Assembly (NCBI RefSeq): GCF_000687915.1
Contig: NZ_JHZY01000004.1
Coordinates: 379,501-443,500 of the forward strand
DNA length: 64,000 nt
Direction of reading: 5' to 3'
From: Leeuwenhoekiella sp. MAR_2009_132
GTDB lineage: Bacteria; Bacteroidota; Bacteroidia; Flavobacteriales; Flavobacteriaceae
Shown here: positions 1-8,794 of the stretch, one piece after another
Numbering within the stretch: the stretch's first letter is position 1
How the letters are laid out: the number at the start of each line of letters is the position of its first letter
Program-made: the position numbers and the translations under genes
The notes under the pieces: generated by a model
Told to the model about the DNA's origin: nothing
Databases searched by the model: none
What the model saw: the letters and a program-made list of their open reading frames with translations, nothing else

Positions 1-65
1 TTTAAAGGTTTTCATATTAAGTTTTTTTTAATAGTTTTCAGAAATCATTAATAAAATTTAAATCT

Positions 66-932
66 ATGTTAGTACACACATTTAGAAAAGCTGCTCTATT
101 CAGCTTAGGTTGTTCTTTAGTTTTTGCCTCTTGTTCTGAAGATGCAACCGAAACTCCTGAAGTAGAAATGCAACAAACTGCTACACTTGAGGTGTCTCAG
201 GCAATTCTTGATCAGGTTGAAGATTTAGGAATGAATACCCGATTTGTAAAATGGGATGATTTCTATTTTCCTGATGGCACTTCTGAACCCCGCCTATTCT
301 TAGAAGAAGATGTTATCGTAACCCCAGAGCAATTAACCGCAATGGTCAATTTGACAAAAGTAGAAAAAGGTGCAACGCAGAGTAAACAATACAGAACTTC
401 TGCTTTAGTATCTCAGGGACGTACTATATCTATAATAGGATATACCGGCGGAAACCAGGCACTAAGTACAAAAGAACGTACAGCATTACAGTGGGCAGTA
501 GATAACTACAATAGATTAAGTGGCGTATCTATAAGCTTCAATCTAACCTTTGGTACAAACTATCAAAATAAAGATATGGTTGTTTACAATAATACTGTAA
601 ATAACCCAAGTGGTGCAGGTGGGAGCGCAGGGTTTCCAAGTAATGGTTTACCCCATAAATTTGTTCAGATCTATGGTTTAGCAAATTATGATACAAATGT
701 AGTAGAGCACGTTATTACGCACGAGATAGGACATTCTGTAGGTTTTAGACATACAGACTGGTTTAGCAGACAGAGTTGTGGAGATAATGTAAATGAAGGT
801 GGAGATGTAAACTTAGTACCCGGTACACCTAGTGGTTATGATGCTACATCAATTATGTTAGCTTGCTTTAGCGCTAGTGAAGATGGTGAGTTTAATGCTA
901 ATGATATTACCGCTTTAAATAACATGTACTAG
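66..932 (+). CDS. Secreted M57-family zinc metalloprotease (lipoprotein)
   Basis: The 288-residue protein starts with a lipoprotein signal peptide whose lipobox ends at Cys23 (FASC), so it should be exported and lipid-anchored. The C-terminal half carries HEIGHSVGFRH (residues 219-229), the HExxHxxxxxH zinc site of metzincin-like proteases; the HEIGH form is the hallmark of peptidase family M57. The region before it (about 115-215) fits the family's catalytic fold, and residues 25-110 are an acidic N-terminal extension of unknown role. Only 65 bases lie upstream in the window, so operon context is not visible; a strong terminator follows. Substrate unknown. The family call is firm from the motif; surface location is inferred. 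Confidence 0.88.
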   Translation: MLVHTFRKAALFSLGCSLVFASCSEDATETPEVEMQQTATLEVSQAILDQVEDLGMNTRFVKWDDFYFPDGTSEPRLFLEEDVIVTPEQLTAMVNLTKVEKGATQSKQYRTSALVSQGRTISIIGYTGGNQALSTKERTALQWAVDNYNRLSGVSISFNLTFGTNYQNKDMVVYNNTVNNPSGAGGSAGFPSNGLPHKFVQIYGLANYDTNVVEHVITHEIGHSVGFRHTDWFSRQSCGDNVNEGGDVNLVPGTPSGYDATSIMLACFSASEDGEFNANDITALNNMY

Positions 933-952
933 TAAACAAAATACCCCTAGAG

Positions 953-985
953 AAAGCCATTTAAAAATTAAATGGCTTTTTTTTT
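953..985 (+). terminator. Rho-independent terminator after the M57 gene
   Basis: A 12-bp perfect stem (953-964 with 968-979, containing AAAGCCATTT/AAATGGCTTT) with a 3-base loop runs into a T tract ending at 985. It lies 20 bases after the M57 stop codon. Confidence 0.85.
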
Positions 986-994
986 AGTTTATTC

Positions 995-1024
995 TTGTAG
1001 ATAGTCAAAAAAGACTTATATTTG
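995..1024 (+). promoter_or_regulatory. Bacteroidetes-type promoter of tRNA-Arg
   Basis: TTG at 995-997, exactly 19 bases, then TATATTTG at 1017-1024. This matches the -33/-7 consensus (TTG, N17-23, TAnnTTTG) used by the Bacteroidetes primary sigma factor. The tRNA begins 48 bases downstream. Confidence 0.8.
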
Positions 1025-1071
1025 CACCCGCAAAATGAGACAAATATATGTTGATTTTTTGCTGAAATAAA

Positions 1072-1145
1072 GGCCTTGTGGCGCAACTGAATAGCGCACC
1101 TGATTACGGCTCAGGAGGTTCCAGGTTTGAATCCTGGCAAGGTCA
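1072..1145 (+). tRNA. tRNA-Arg (anticodon ACG)
   Basis: A 74-base cloverleaf can be folded by eye: acceptor GGCCTTG/CAAGGTC with one G-U pair, D stem GCGC/GCGC, anticodon stem CCTGA/TCAGG with loop TTACGGC (anticodon ACG at 1106-1108), and T stem CCAGG/CCTGG with loop TTTGAAT. The discriminator base is A and CCA is not encoded. It has its own promoter and its own terminator, so it is a single-gene transcription unit. ACG (inosine-modified) reads CGN arginine codons. Confidence 0.96.
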
Positions 1146-1154
1146 CAAAATTTA

Positions 1155-1184
1155 AAACCACACTTTTTAAAGTGTGGTTTTTTT
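1155..1184 (+). terminator. Terminator of tRNA-Arg
   Basis: A 12-bp perfect stem (1155-1166 with 1169-1180, AAACCACACTTT and its complement) and a T run to 1184, nine bases after the tRNA end. Confidence 0.85.
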
Positions 1185-1365
1185 GTTTATCATATTTTCA
1201 TACCTAATAATTTAGAACTCAAAGTCTGTATAAATTTTAGTTCAAAAAGTGAAGTATTGTCAATCTGTTGCGTTAGCTTAATAAGAAGCGCCACATTTTT
1301 TAAAAATAATTTTAGTAATTTTCTAAAAGAGCTTCCGAAGAAAATCTTCTAAAAGCCACCTAAAA

Positions 1366-1395
1366 TTGATGTATCGCTCAACTTAGCTATATTTC
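1366..1395 (+). promoter_or_regulatory. Promoter of the porin-like gene
   Basis: TTG at 1366-1368, 19 bases, then TATATTTC at 1388-1395, one mismatch from TAnnTTTG. The predicted start site is about 20 bases before the ATG at 1421. The stretch 1185-1365 contains no gene or clear structure. Confidence 0.6.
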
Positions 1396-1420
1396 TGCCT
1401 ATCTAATTTTTACATATTCT

Positions 1421-2572
1421 ATGAAGTCTGTTTTATTTGCCATTCTAACATTCACCTCATTTTGGGGGTTTTCTCAACAAGACGGCAGCCCTGATGAACC
1501 TATAATTCCGGTTGATAAAGCAGGTCTTTTAAAAAATATAGATATCACCTTTGATCTACGTATGGACTTTCAAGCCTATACCTTTAGAGGTGGTGACAAT
1601 TACTACAACGGTCTCCAATTTGAAAATGGCTTTACAGCCCTGGGAATTGCCGCAAAAATAAATGATAAACTCAAATTTAAATTTAGAAATCGCTTCAATA
1701 AAAGTGGTGATGTACAAAGCCTCGATAGGCTGGGAAGTAATATAGAACTGGCATATATAGATGTTAAATTGAGTAATGCACTCAATATGTATCTTGGCAA
1801 AATGACAGCTTTATACGGTGGTTATGAGTATGAATTTATTGCTCGTGATGTGCTTGAATACAATGATATTTATGGTAATGCACTGGCCTTTGTTACCGGA
1901 GCCGGTTTAAGCTATAAAACTGCTGAACATAATACGTTTGGGATACAGGTGTTAAACTCAAGAACAGCCCTTTATGAAGACATCTATGGCGATGTGGTTG
2001 CAGAAAATATACAGGAACCAGACTGGCCGGTTACCTTTGTAGGCAACTGGCGCGGAAGCTTTTTTGACGGTAAACTAGAAACAATATACAGTTTGAGTCA
2101 TTCTACAGAAGTTAAAGATAGAGGTACCACATTTTTTACACTGGGACATAAATATGAAAACAAAAACATAACCTTAATGTATGACTTTCATTACAGTTAT
2201 GAAGAAATTGATACAAAGGGCATTGTTACCCGGGTTATTGATAACGAAATAGCCGCAGAAAATGTGACCTATATTGAAAACTGGTTTCGTGGTAAGTATC
2301 GTTTTAGCCCTAAAATTGAAGGATTGTTGACATTAATGACCAGTAGCGCTCGCGATAATGCACAAGCTGACAATAAATTGATAAGAACCAGTTATGGCGT
2401 GATACCTACTGTGTATTACAGTCCGTTTAAAGATCTTAATGTAAAGTTTTATTTTGCCTATATAGGTAGGTACTATGATTATTCAGAGTATGCGATAAAT
2501 TCATTTGGCGCATCATCTTTTAATAAAAATGAAGTGCGAGTTGGATTTATAGCTCCTTTATTGCTCTTATAA
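1421..2572 (+). CDS. Porin-like outer-membrane beta-barrel protein
   Basis: The 383-residue protein has a Sec signal peptide (about residues 1-18, ending near FSQ), then alternating aromatic/polar beta-strand sequence through to a hydrophobic C-terminal strand. Overall it resembles the phosphate-selective porin (OprO/OprP-type) family of about 380-400 residues: a single barrel with no TonB box, plug or carboxypeptidase-like N-terminal domain. It should form a passive channel in the outer membrane. It has its own promoter and stands between a tRNA and a convergent ABC exporter, so no partner is suggested by context. Barrel nature is well supported; family and any substrate specificity are tentative. 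Confidence 0.65.
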   Translation: MKSVLFAILTFTSFWGFSQQDGSPDEPIIPVDKAGLLKNIDITFDLRMDFQAYTFRGGDNYYNGLQFENGFTALGIAAKINDKLKFKFRNRFNKSGDVQSLDRLGSNIELAYIDVKLSNALNMYLGKMTALYGGYEYEFIARDVLEYNDIYGNALAFVTGAGLSYKTAEHNTFGIQVLNSRTALYEDIYGDVVAENIQEPDWPVTFVGNWRGSFFDGKLETIYSLSHSTEVKDRGTTFFTLGHKYENKNITLMYDFHYSYEEIDTKGIVTRVIDNEIAAENVTYIENWFRGKYRFSPKIEGLLTLMTSSARDNAQADNKLIRTSYGVIPTVYYSPFKDLNVKFYFAYIGRYYDYSEYAINSFGASSFNKNEVRVGFIAPLLLL

Positions 2573-2620
2573 ATCAACGGCCCTTAAAGGTTTTTACTTC
2601 GGAAAAATTTAGAGAAAACT

Positions 2621-4357
2621 TTAGATACGTGCCTGATAGGTAAATAAGTTATAGTATCTCCCCTGGTTAGCAATAAGTACATCGTGTGTTCCGCGCTCTG
2701 CAATCTGACCATTTTCTATGACTAAGATTTGATCTGCTTTTCTAATGGTACTTAAGCGGTGGGCTATAACAAAGGTTGTTCTTCCCTGAGTTAAGGTAGC
2801 CAGACTTTTTTGAATTAATGCCTCACTTTCGGTATCGAGATTAGAAGTTGCTTCGTCTAAAATTAAAATTTTAGGATTTGCTAAAACAGCTCTCGCGATT
2901 GCGATTCGTTGACGTTGACCACCAGACAATTTTACACCACGCTCACCTATTAAAGTATCTAAACCGTCCTCAAACCTATCTGTAAATTCATTTACGTATG
3001 CTGCATTAACCGCCGCTTGCAATTCATCCTCAGTAGCGTTAGGCCTGGGAAACAAAATATTCTGTCGTATACTGCCTTCAAATAGAAATTCATCTTGTAA
3101 AACAACACCAAGATGTTTCCTAAAGCTATTTAAATTCACTTTTGATATATCCTGCCCATCTACGGTTATTGTACCAGACTGCGGATTTAAAAATGTGGCC
3201 GCAAGGCCTGCGATGGTACTTTTTCCAGAACCTGAACTTCCAACTAAAGCTACAACTTCACCCGATTTTGCTTCAAAATTAATCCCCGTCAACACCTCTT
3301 TATTTTCCTCGTAAGCAAAAGATACATTCTCAAAAACAATATGTCCTTTAAAGTTTTGAAGATGTTGAGTACGGTTTTTCTCGTCAGATTCTGGTGTCAT
3401 ATTCATCAGTTCTTCAGTACGATCAAGACCTGCTAAAGCTTCTGTTAATTGACTTCCTATATTACTCATTTGAACAATGGGCGCTATCATTAATCCTAAC
3501 AAAAATGTAAAAGTCAGGAAATCACCTATAGTTAATTCGCCCATCATAATTTTATAACCTCCTATTCCCATTATTCCGGTGGTAGCCAATCCTAACAAAA
3601 ATGTTGAAGAGCTGGTCATTAACGCAGTCGCCGTTAAACTCTTTTTTACATTTTGAAAAAGTCGCTCTACACCTTCTTCAAATATTTTATTCTCCTGTTC
3701 TTCAGCATTAAAACCTTTAATTACGCGTACACCCCCTAAAGTTTCTGTAAGCCTTCCTGTGACTTCGGCATTTATAACCCCTCTATTTCTAAAAATAGGT
3801 CGAATGATCTTAAAAGCCTTTAGCGCAATCAGTGCAAAAACAGCCAGTGGAATAAGCGTAAACAAAGTCATCGTCCAGCTTATGCGTAACAGCAAAACGA
3901 GTGATACCACAGCTGTGATACTACCTCCTACCAGTTGTACTAATCCTGTTCCTATTAAGTTACGTACGCCCTCTACATCACTCATTATACGGGAGACCAG
4001 CGCTCCCGATTTTGTATTATCAAAAAACCGAATGGGTAAAGACAGTACCTTTTTTTGAACCTGAGCTCTCAACTCTGAGATCATATATTGAGCCTGTACG
4101 CTCAAAATCTTAGTCAATAAAAACGACGTTGCTGCTTGAATTAAAATAGCGAGTCCTACAGCTGCGACTAAGAGCTTGAGTAGTTCTACATTCTTATTAG
4201 GTATAATATCATCCATTAAATATTTAAGAGACAGGGGTGCTACAAAGCTTGCTGCCTTGCTAATCACAATTAAAATTAACCCTATAAACACCAGCTTTCT
4301 TCTGGGCCAAATAATGGTTTTAAAAGCACTGAGAATACTTACTTTTTTTTCTGACAT
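2621..4357 (-). CDS. ABC exporter, fused permease and ATPase (MsbA-like)
   Basis: A 578-residue half-transporter in the usual fused order: a six-helix membrane domain (about residues 18-310) followed by the ATP-binding domain. Visible motifs are Walker A GSSGSGKST (373-381), signature LSGGQ (477-481) and Walker B ILILDE (497-502), with the switch His in VIAHRLS. Length and order fit homodimeric lipid or drug exporters of the MsbA/multidrug type in the inner membrane. It is a single gene; the M16 gene downstream on the same strand ends before it in its own unit with its own terminator. Substrate cannot be read from sequence. A second, distinct exporter lies at 33076-34848. Confidence 0.88.
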   Translation of the reverse strand: MSEKKVSILSAFKTIIWPRRKLVFIGLILIVISKAASFVAPLSLKYLMDDIIPNKNVELLKLLVAAVGLAILIQAATSFLLTKILSVQAQYMISELRAQVQKKVLSLPIRFFDNTKSGALVSRIMSDVEGVRNLIGTGLVQLVGGSITAVVSLVLLLRISWTMTLFTLIPLAVFALIALKAFKIIRPIFRNRGVINAEVTGRLTETLGGVRVIKGFNAEEQENKIFEEGVERLFQNVKKSLTATALMTSSSTFLLGLATTGIMGIGGYKIMMGELTIGDFLTFTFLLGLMIAPIVQMSNIGSQLTEALAGLDRTEELMNMTPESDEKNRTQHLQNFKGHIVFENVSFAYEENKEVLTGINFEAKSGEVVALVGSSGSGKSTIAGLAATFLNPQSGTITVDGQDISKVNLNSFRKHLGVVLQDEFLFEGSIRQNILFPRPNATEDELQAAVNAAYVNEFTDRFEDGLDTLIGERGVKLSGGQRQRIAIARAVLANPKILILDEATSNLDTESEALIQKSLATLTQGRTTFVIAHRLSTIRKADQILVIENGQIAERGTHDVLIANQGRYYNLFTYQARI

Positions 4358-4480
4358 TAAAAATAGTTTAAAACCTTAGTCGTTAAAATTTGTAAAAAAT
4401 TATCCTCCCCTGTAATCTTATTTAAGGAGTACGCTAAACAACAATTACTTGATTTAAAATATGGCTCTAAATAGTTATAA

Positions 4481-4511
4481 AAACAAAAACCCTCACCAAT
4501 AAGTGAGGGTT
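4481..4511 (-). terminator. Terminator of the sigma/SusCD/M16 cluster
   Basis: A 9-bp stem AACCCTCAC/GTGAGGGTT (4488-4496 with 4503-4511), followed on the minus strand by a U-rich tract (4481-4489). It lies 24 bases after the M16 stop codon and closes the cluster. Confidence 0.8.
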
Positions 4512-4534
4512 ACAAAAACATTTAAAATATTCTA

Positions 4535-7354
4535 TTACTCTTCTGGGAGTAATACAAATTCTGCATAATTAGTTTCATCAAAATAAATCATTGCTGCATC
4601 TTTAAAATAATCTGAATCGATTGCTGAAATATCTTCTTTGTAGTTTAAAAAGCTGTCATAATCCCGCCCCAACTCATAAGCTTCTTTAATTTTAGCGATC
4701 CAGAACGAGTCATAGTTTAGAAACTCTTCAGTATTGCTTAATTCTGCTTCTTTAATTTTATCAACATTTTCTTGAGAAACGCCATTTTTTTTAATAGCGG
4801 CAATTTCTTCAAAAACCTTGTCCTTTAATACCTCAACATTCTCAGGAGCACAAGTAAAACGTATATCCATTCTGTACCAGTCGTAAGGCCTGTCTGTTGT
4901 AAAACCACTTACGCGCACACCATAAACGCCACCCATTTCTTCTCGCAATTCTTCAGTAAGTCTAATTTTTAAAACCTTTGCAAGTAGGTTGAGTTTTTTC
5001 AATTTTTCAGGAGAATAATCAAGTGTGCCCGTATATCGCATTGCTACCTGAGCTTTATCATCAATCCCTTTATTTACCGTTTTTTTAATTTTCCCGGTGA
5101 CTCTCCTTAAACCTATATCTTCCCAGTTGCTTCCTTCATCTAGATTAGATGGTAAACTCGCGAGATATTGTGTTGATAACTCTTTAATTTGATCAGGATC
5201 AAAGTTCCCTGCAAAAATAAATGTAAACTCATTTGCATTAGAAAAACGCTCTTTGTAAAAATCATAAACCTCATCAATATTTAGCTCTGCTTCTATTTGA
5301 TCGACCTCAAGAGGTACAGCTCGTAAATGATTATTCATCATCGTCTGTGCAATCACTTTTTCAAAATAAGAACCCGGGTTATCATCTGCCCCTTTATATA
5401 AAGAAATTAATTGCTCTTTATGAGAGCCAAAAATATTTGCATCTTTATTAGGCGCTGTAAAGTATAAATGAATCATTTGAAACATACGCTCCAGATCTTC
5501 TCTATTGCTGCTTGCTGAAATTAGCTCATCATAATAATTAATATATGGCGTTACTTTGACATCTCTACCCATATTCAATTTTTGTAATTGAATATTAGAA
5601 ATTGAATTTACCCCACTTTCTGAAACAATTCTACCGGCTTCACGTGCCGAAACATAAATACTATCTGGTGCTACAGAACTACCACCCGGTCTAAACCCAC
5701 GTACAGCAATCATATCATTCTGAAAGGTTGTAGGTTTAACAATAACGGTAACCCCATTAGCAAATTCCCAGGTTGTAACGTCTACTTTATCATTATAAGA
5801 TGTAGCTGTAAGTTTACCGGGTTGCGGCTTATCTTTCATCAGCGCTACATTCGCCATATCATCTACATAAGGCTTTAAATTCAAACCTTCTCCATTTTTT
5901 AAAATATTTAAAAGCTTAGCTTCTTCAGGTAATTTGGCAAGGTCTTGCTCTGGAGCATTTACAATAATAGCAACATCTGAAGTAGCTACCCAGGTTTGTG
6001 CTACTGCGTTAACCTCGTTTAAGCTAATCGTTGGTAAAATTTCTTTATAAAAATTATACCTAAAATCTTCACTAACTACAGGATCTTCAAAAGTGAAATT
6101 ATCAATTAGCGCTTCTACATAAATACGATTGGGTATTTTATCTGCTTCCGTTTTAAAAAGCACTGCATTCTGAAGAACTTTTGCTTTGTAGCGTTCTAAC
6201 TCTGTTTCTGTAAAGCCAAAACGTTTTGCACGCTCGCTTTCTGCAATAACGGCTTCTATTCCTTTTAATACCTGGTCCTCTTTTAAATTTGCTCTTAAAA
6301 AATAACTGTCTTTATTGCCTAAGAAAAAACCTATTCCTGCCGAAGCACTTAAGAAAGGCGCATCTTTATCTTGTGTAAGTTCATTAAAACGTTCTCGCAA
6401 CATCCCGGAGTATAAGCTTTCAAGAAGTGAAGTTTTATAATCTTCAAAACTTAGCGTTTTCTCGTGTTCTTTCTTATAGTAAAAAGCTACCGTAGTATTC
6501 TGAGTCTCTTTATCTGTAATCACCTTAGCCACCGGTTTATTAGCCGTTTCTATTTTATACACAGTACGCTCCTTAGGCCTTTGTGGTACTTCTAAGTCAC
6601 TAAAAAGAGATTTTACTTGTGCTTCTGCTTTTTTAGCATCAAAGTCACCTACCAGTACAAGAGCCATTAAATCTGGTCTGTACCAGTCTCTGTAAAAACG
6701 TTTCATAGCCTCATAATCTGAATTTAGAATTACATCCAGACTTCCTATAGGTAACCGACTTGCATAGCGCGCATTGTTTGTTATTACCGGTATAGACTCA
6801 TCATACATTCTAGATCCCGCACCGCTGCGTGCTCTCAGCTCTTCTGCTACAACACCTCGCTCATTGTCTATTTCTTCATTTGAAAAAGTAATACCACCAG
6901 CCCAATCTTTTAAAATTTGCATGCTGGTGTCAAAGATCTCCTGATCATCTGTAGGAACAGTAAGCTTATATACGGTCTCATCAAAACCAGTATGCGCATT
7001 TAAATCTGCACCAAACTCAACCCCTATACTTTGTAAATAATCAATAAGTTCATTTTTCTGAAAACTTGTGGTACCGTTAAATGCCATATGCTCTACAAAA
7101 TGCGCTAATCCGCGCTGGTCTTCATCTTCTAAGATAGAACCTGCATTAATTACCAGACGCAGTTCTGCTTTATCTTGAGGTCTTGAATTTTCCTTTATGT
7201 AATACGTTAAACCGTTTTCTAGTTTTCCTGTAATCACTGAAGGATCTAAAGGTAACTGCTGTTTTAAATTGGTAAAATTTGTTTTCTCCTGTGCCTGTAA
7301 GGGAGCATTAAAGGTTAGTAAAACAATACTAATAATTGTGAGTAAACGTGTCAT
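4535..7354 (-). CDS. M16-family zinc metalloprotease, two-domain
   Basis: From the preferred ATG at 7354 the protein has 939 residues and a clean signal peptide (MTRLLTIISIVLLTF, cleavage near AQA). An ATG at 7396 in frame would add 14 residues in front of the signal sequence and is less likely. The inverted zinc motif HFVEH (about residues 85-89) with the downstream AEEL glutamate marks the active N-terminal M16 domain; the C-terminal half (about 500-939) is the second, inactive M16 fold, as in pitrilysin/insulysin-like proteases. It should degrade peptides in the periplasm. It follows susD by 83 bases on the same strand, suggesting it processes what the SusC/SusD pair imports. Confidence 0.9.
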   Translation of the reverse strand: MTRLLTIISIVLLTFNAPLQAQEKTNFTNLKQQLPLDPSVITGKLENGLTYYIKENSRPQDKAELRLVINAGSILEDEDQRGLAHFVEHMAFNGTTSFQKNELIDYLQSIGVEFGADLNAHTGFDETVYKLTVPTDDQEIFDTSMQILKDWAGGITFSNEEIDNERGVVAEELRARSGAGSRMYDESIPVITNNARYASRLPIGSLDVILNSDYEAMKRFYRDWYRPDLMALVLVGDFDAKKAEAQVKSLFSDLEVPQRPKERTVYKIETANKPVAKVITDKETQNTTVAFYYKKEHEKTLSFEDYKTSLLESLYSGMLRERFNELTQDKDAPFLSASAGIGFFLGNKDSYFLRANLKEDQVLKGIEAVIAESERAKRFGFTETELERYKAKVLQNAVLFKTEADKIPNRIYVEALIDNFTFEDPVVSEDFRYNFYKEILPTISLNEVNAVAQTWVATSDVAIIVNAPEQDLAKLPEEAKLLNILKNGEGLNLKPYVDDMANVALMKDKPQPGKLTATSYNDKVDVTTWEFANGVTVIVKPTTFQNDMIAVRGFRPGGSSVAPDSIYVSAREAGRIVSESGVNSISNIQLQKLNMGRDVKVTPYINYYDELISASSNREDLERMFQMIHLYFTAPNKDANIFGSHKEQLISLYKGADDNPGSYFEKVIAQTMMNNHLRAVPLEVDQIEAELNIDEVYDFYKERFSNANEFTFIFAGNFDPDQIKELSTQYLASLPSNLDEGSNWEDIGLRRVTGKIKKTVNKGIDDKAQVAMRYTGTLDYSPEKLKKLNLLAKVLKIRLTEELREEMGGVYGVRVSGFTTDRPYDWYRMDIRFTCAPENVEVLKDKVFEEIAAIKKNGVSQENVDKIKEAELSNTEEFLNYDSFWIAKIKEAYELGRDYDSFLNYKEDISAIDSDYFKDAAMIYFDETNYAEFVLLPEE

Positions 7355-7437
7355 GTGCTTGTTTTTAAGTAAAAGGATTACCTGCAGATATTGCAAGCAA
7401 TCCTGTAAAAGAGAATTATATGGCTAATCCTTAATTT

Positions 7438-8784
7438 TTAGAAATTGTAACCTGGGTTTTGATCTTCAAATTTTATGAATTCGTTACCTTCTATTTCTGC
7501 CAGAGGTATTGGGAGAATATACTGGTTGATACTGGTGATGGTAGGTTTTAACTGCATTGCCTTATCAAAACGTATGGCTGCAAACCAGTCTGCACCATTC
7601 TCAAAAGCAAGTTCTTTTATAGTTTCTTCAAAAACCAGTTCTAAAACTTCATCTGTTGTGGTTGCCACTGCATCATCATTACCTGCTCTGTTGCGTATTA
7701 CATTTAGGGGTATAAGGCTCGCTTCAACAGTTGCACCGCTGCGGGCAAGAGCTTCAGATTTAATAAGATATAGTTCAGCAAGACGCATAAAATACGTGGG
7801 TCTAAAAGTGGCTGCATTGTTTGTTTTTAGCACCGTCAAACCAGAATAGGTTAAAGGTTGCCTCGAGTCACCTGCCATCAAGGTAGGAAACCACGTATTA
7901 CCGGCTCTACCCGAATAAAAACGCTTTCTGTTATTTTGATCGGTGTCTGAATTAGCGTCTCTATAGATCTGCAGTATTAATTCTTTAGAATTTAAACCTT
8001 TACTAAAAACATCTGCATAGGAGGGTTCAAGCGATCGCGCAGTATTATTTATAACAAGATCTGCTGCGGCAGCTGCATCTGCGTAGGCTCCCATATATAA
8101 TAAAACACGAGCTCTTAGTGCTTGAGCAGCTATTTTAGAAGCTCTGTAATTTACCGTAAAATCTGGTGCGTTATTTATTGCAAAATCAAGATCTGCAAGA
8201 ATCTGTGTATAACATTCTTCAACAGTACTTCTAGGCTTACTACGGGTTACAAAGTTTACAGGTTCGGTTCTTAGAACTACTCCTAACGCACTAGATCTAT
8301 CGTAAAACTGACCAAAATAGCGCAACGCATCAAAAGTGGTCATCGCGCGTAAAAAATGGGCTTCGCCGATAATCTCACTTCGCAACGTCTCTGAAATTTC
8401 GCTTTCAGAAAGTTGTTGCGTGAGTTTAATACTATTGTTAGAAGCATCCATAACTGCGTAAATAATCTTCCAATAACTATTTACGTTAGCGTTATCTGAA
8501 TGCAAATCGTTTTCCTGAAATTCTGAATTTGCAGTACCCCCACCCGCTGTACTCATCGTACCTATCATCGCACTGGGTATTAATTCTGAATACATATAGT
8601 AATGTGCAGAAGTAAAAGAAACAATCTGACCGTAAGCTCCACTAAGTAATGCTTCTGCATCATCGCTGTTTTGAATCACATTATCTGGAACGAGGTTATT
8701 TGGTGGATTTTGATCTATCGCATCAACTATTTCACAAGAAACCGTCAATGCAGCTAGTAAACTGTATAAAATATATTTTTTCAT
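7438..8784 (-). CDS. SusD/RagB-family nutrient-binding lipoprotein
   Basis: The 448-residue protein has a lipoprotein signal with Cys17 (LTVSC). It shows the SusD pattern: alpha-helical TPR-like segments such as AEAHFLRAMTTFDALRYFG (about 130-160), the conserved MRLAELYLIKSEALAR segment near the C-terminal part, and the ending PLAEIEGN...QNPGY typical of the family. SusD proteins cap the SusC barrel at the cell surface and bind the substrate. It starts 10 bases after susC. It is shorter than glycan-binding SusDs (about 500-600 residues), in line with the small RagB-type proteins linked to peptide uptake; substrate is inference. Confidence 0.92.
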   Translation of the reverse strand: MKKYILYSLLAALTVSCEIVDAIDQNPPNNLVPDNVIQNSDDAEALLSGAYGQIVSFTSAHYYMYSELIPSAMIGTMSTAGGGTANSEFQENDLHSDNANVNSYWKIIYAVMDASNNSIKLTQQLSESEISETLRSEIIGEAHFLRAMTTFDALRYFGQFYDRSSALGVVLRTEPVNFVTRSKPRSTVEECYTQILADLDFAINNAPDFTVNYRASKIAAQALRARVLLYMGAYADAAAAADLVINNTARSLEPSYADVFSKGLNSKELILQIYRDANSDTDQNNRKRFYSGRAGNTWFPTLMAGDSRQPLTYSGLTVLKTNNAATFRPTYFMRLAELYLIKSEALARSGATVEASLIPLNVIRNRAGNDDAVATTTDEVLELVFEETIKELAFENGADWFAAIRFDKAMQLKPTITSINQYILPIPLAEIEGNEFIKFEDQNPGYNF

Positions 8785-8794
8785 AAGTGTAGAA

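Noticed and set aside
7355..7396. N-terminal extension of the M16 protease
   Set aside because: Fourteen added residues would stand before a good signal peptide that starts at 7354.
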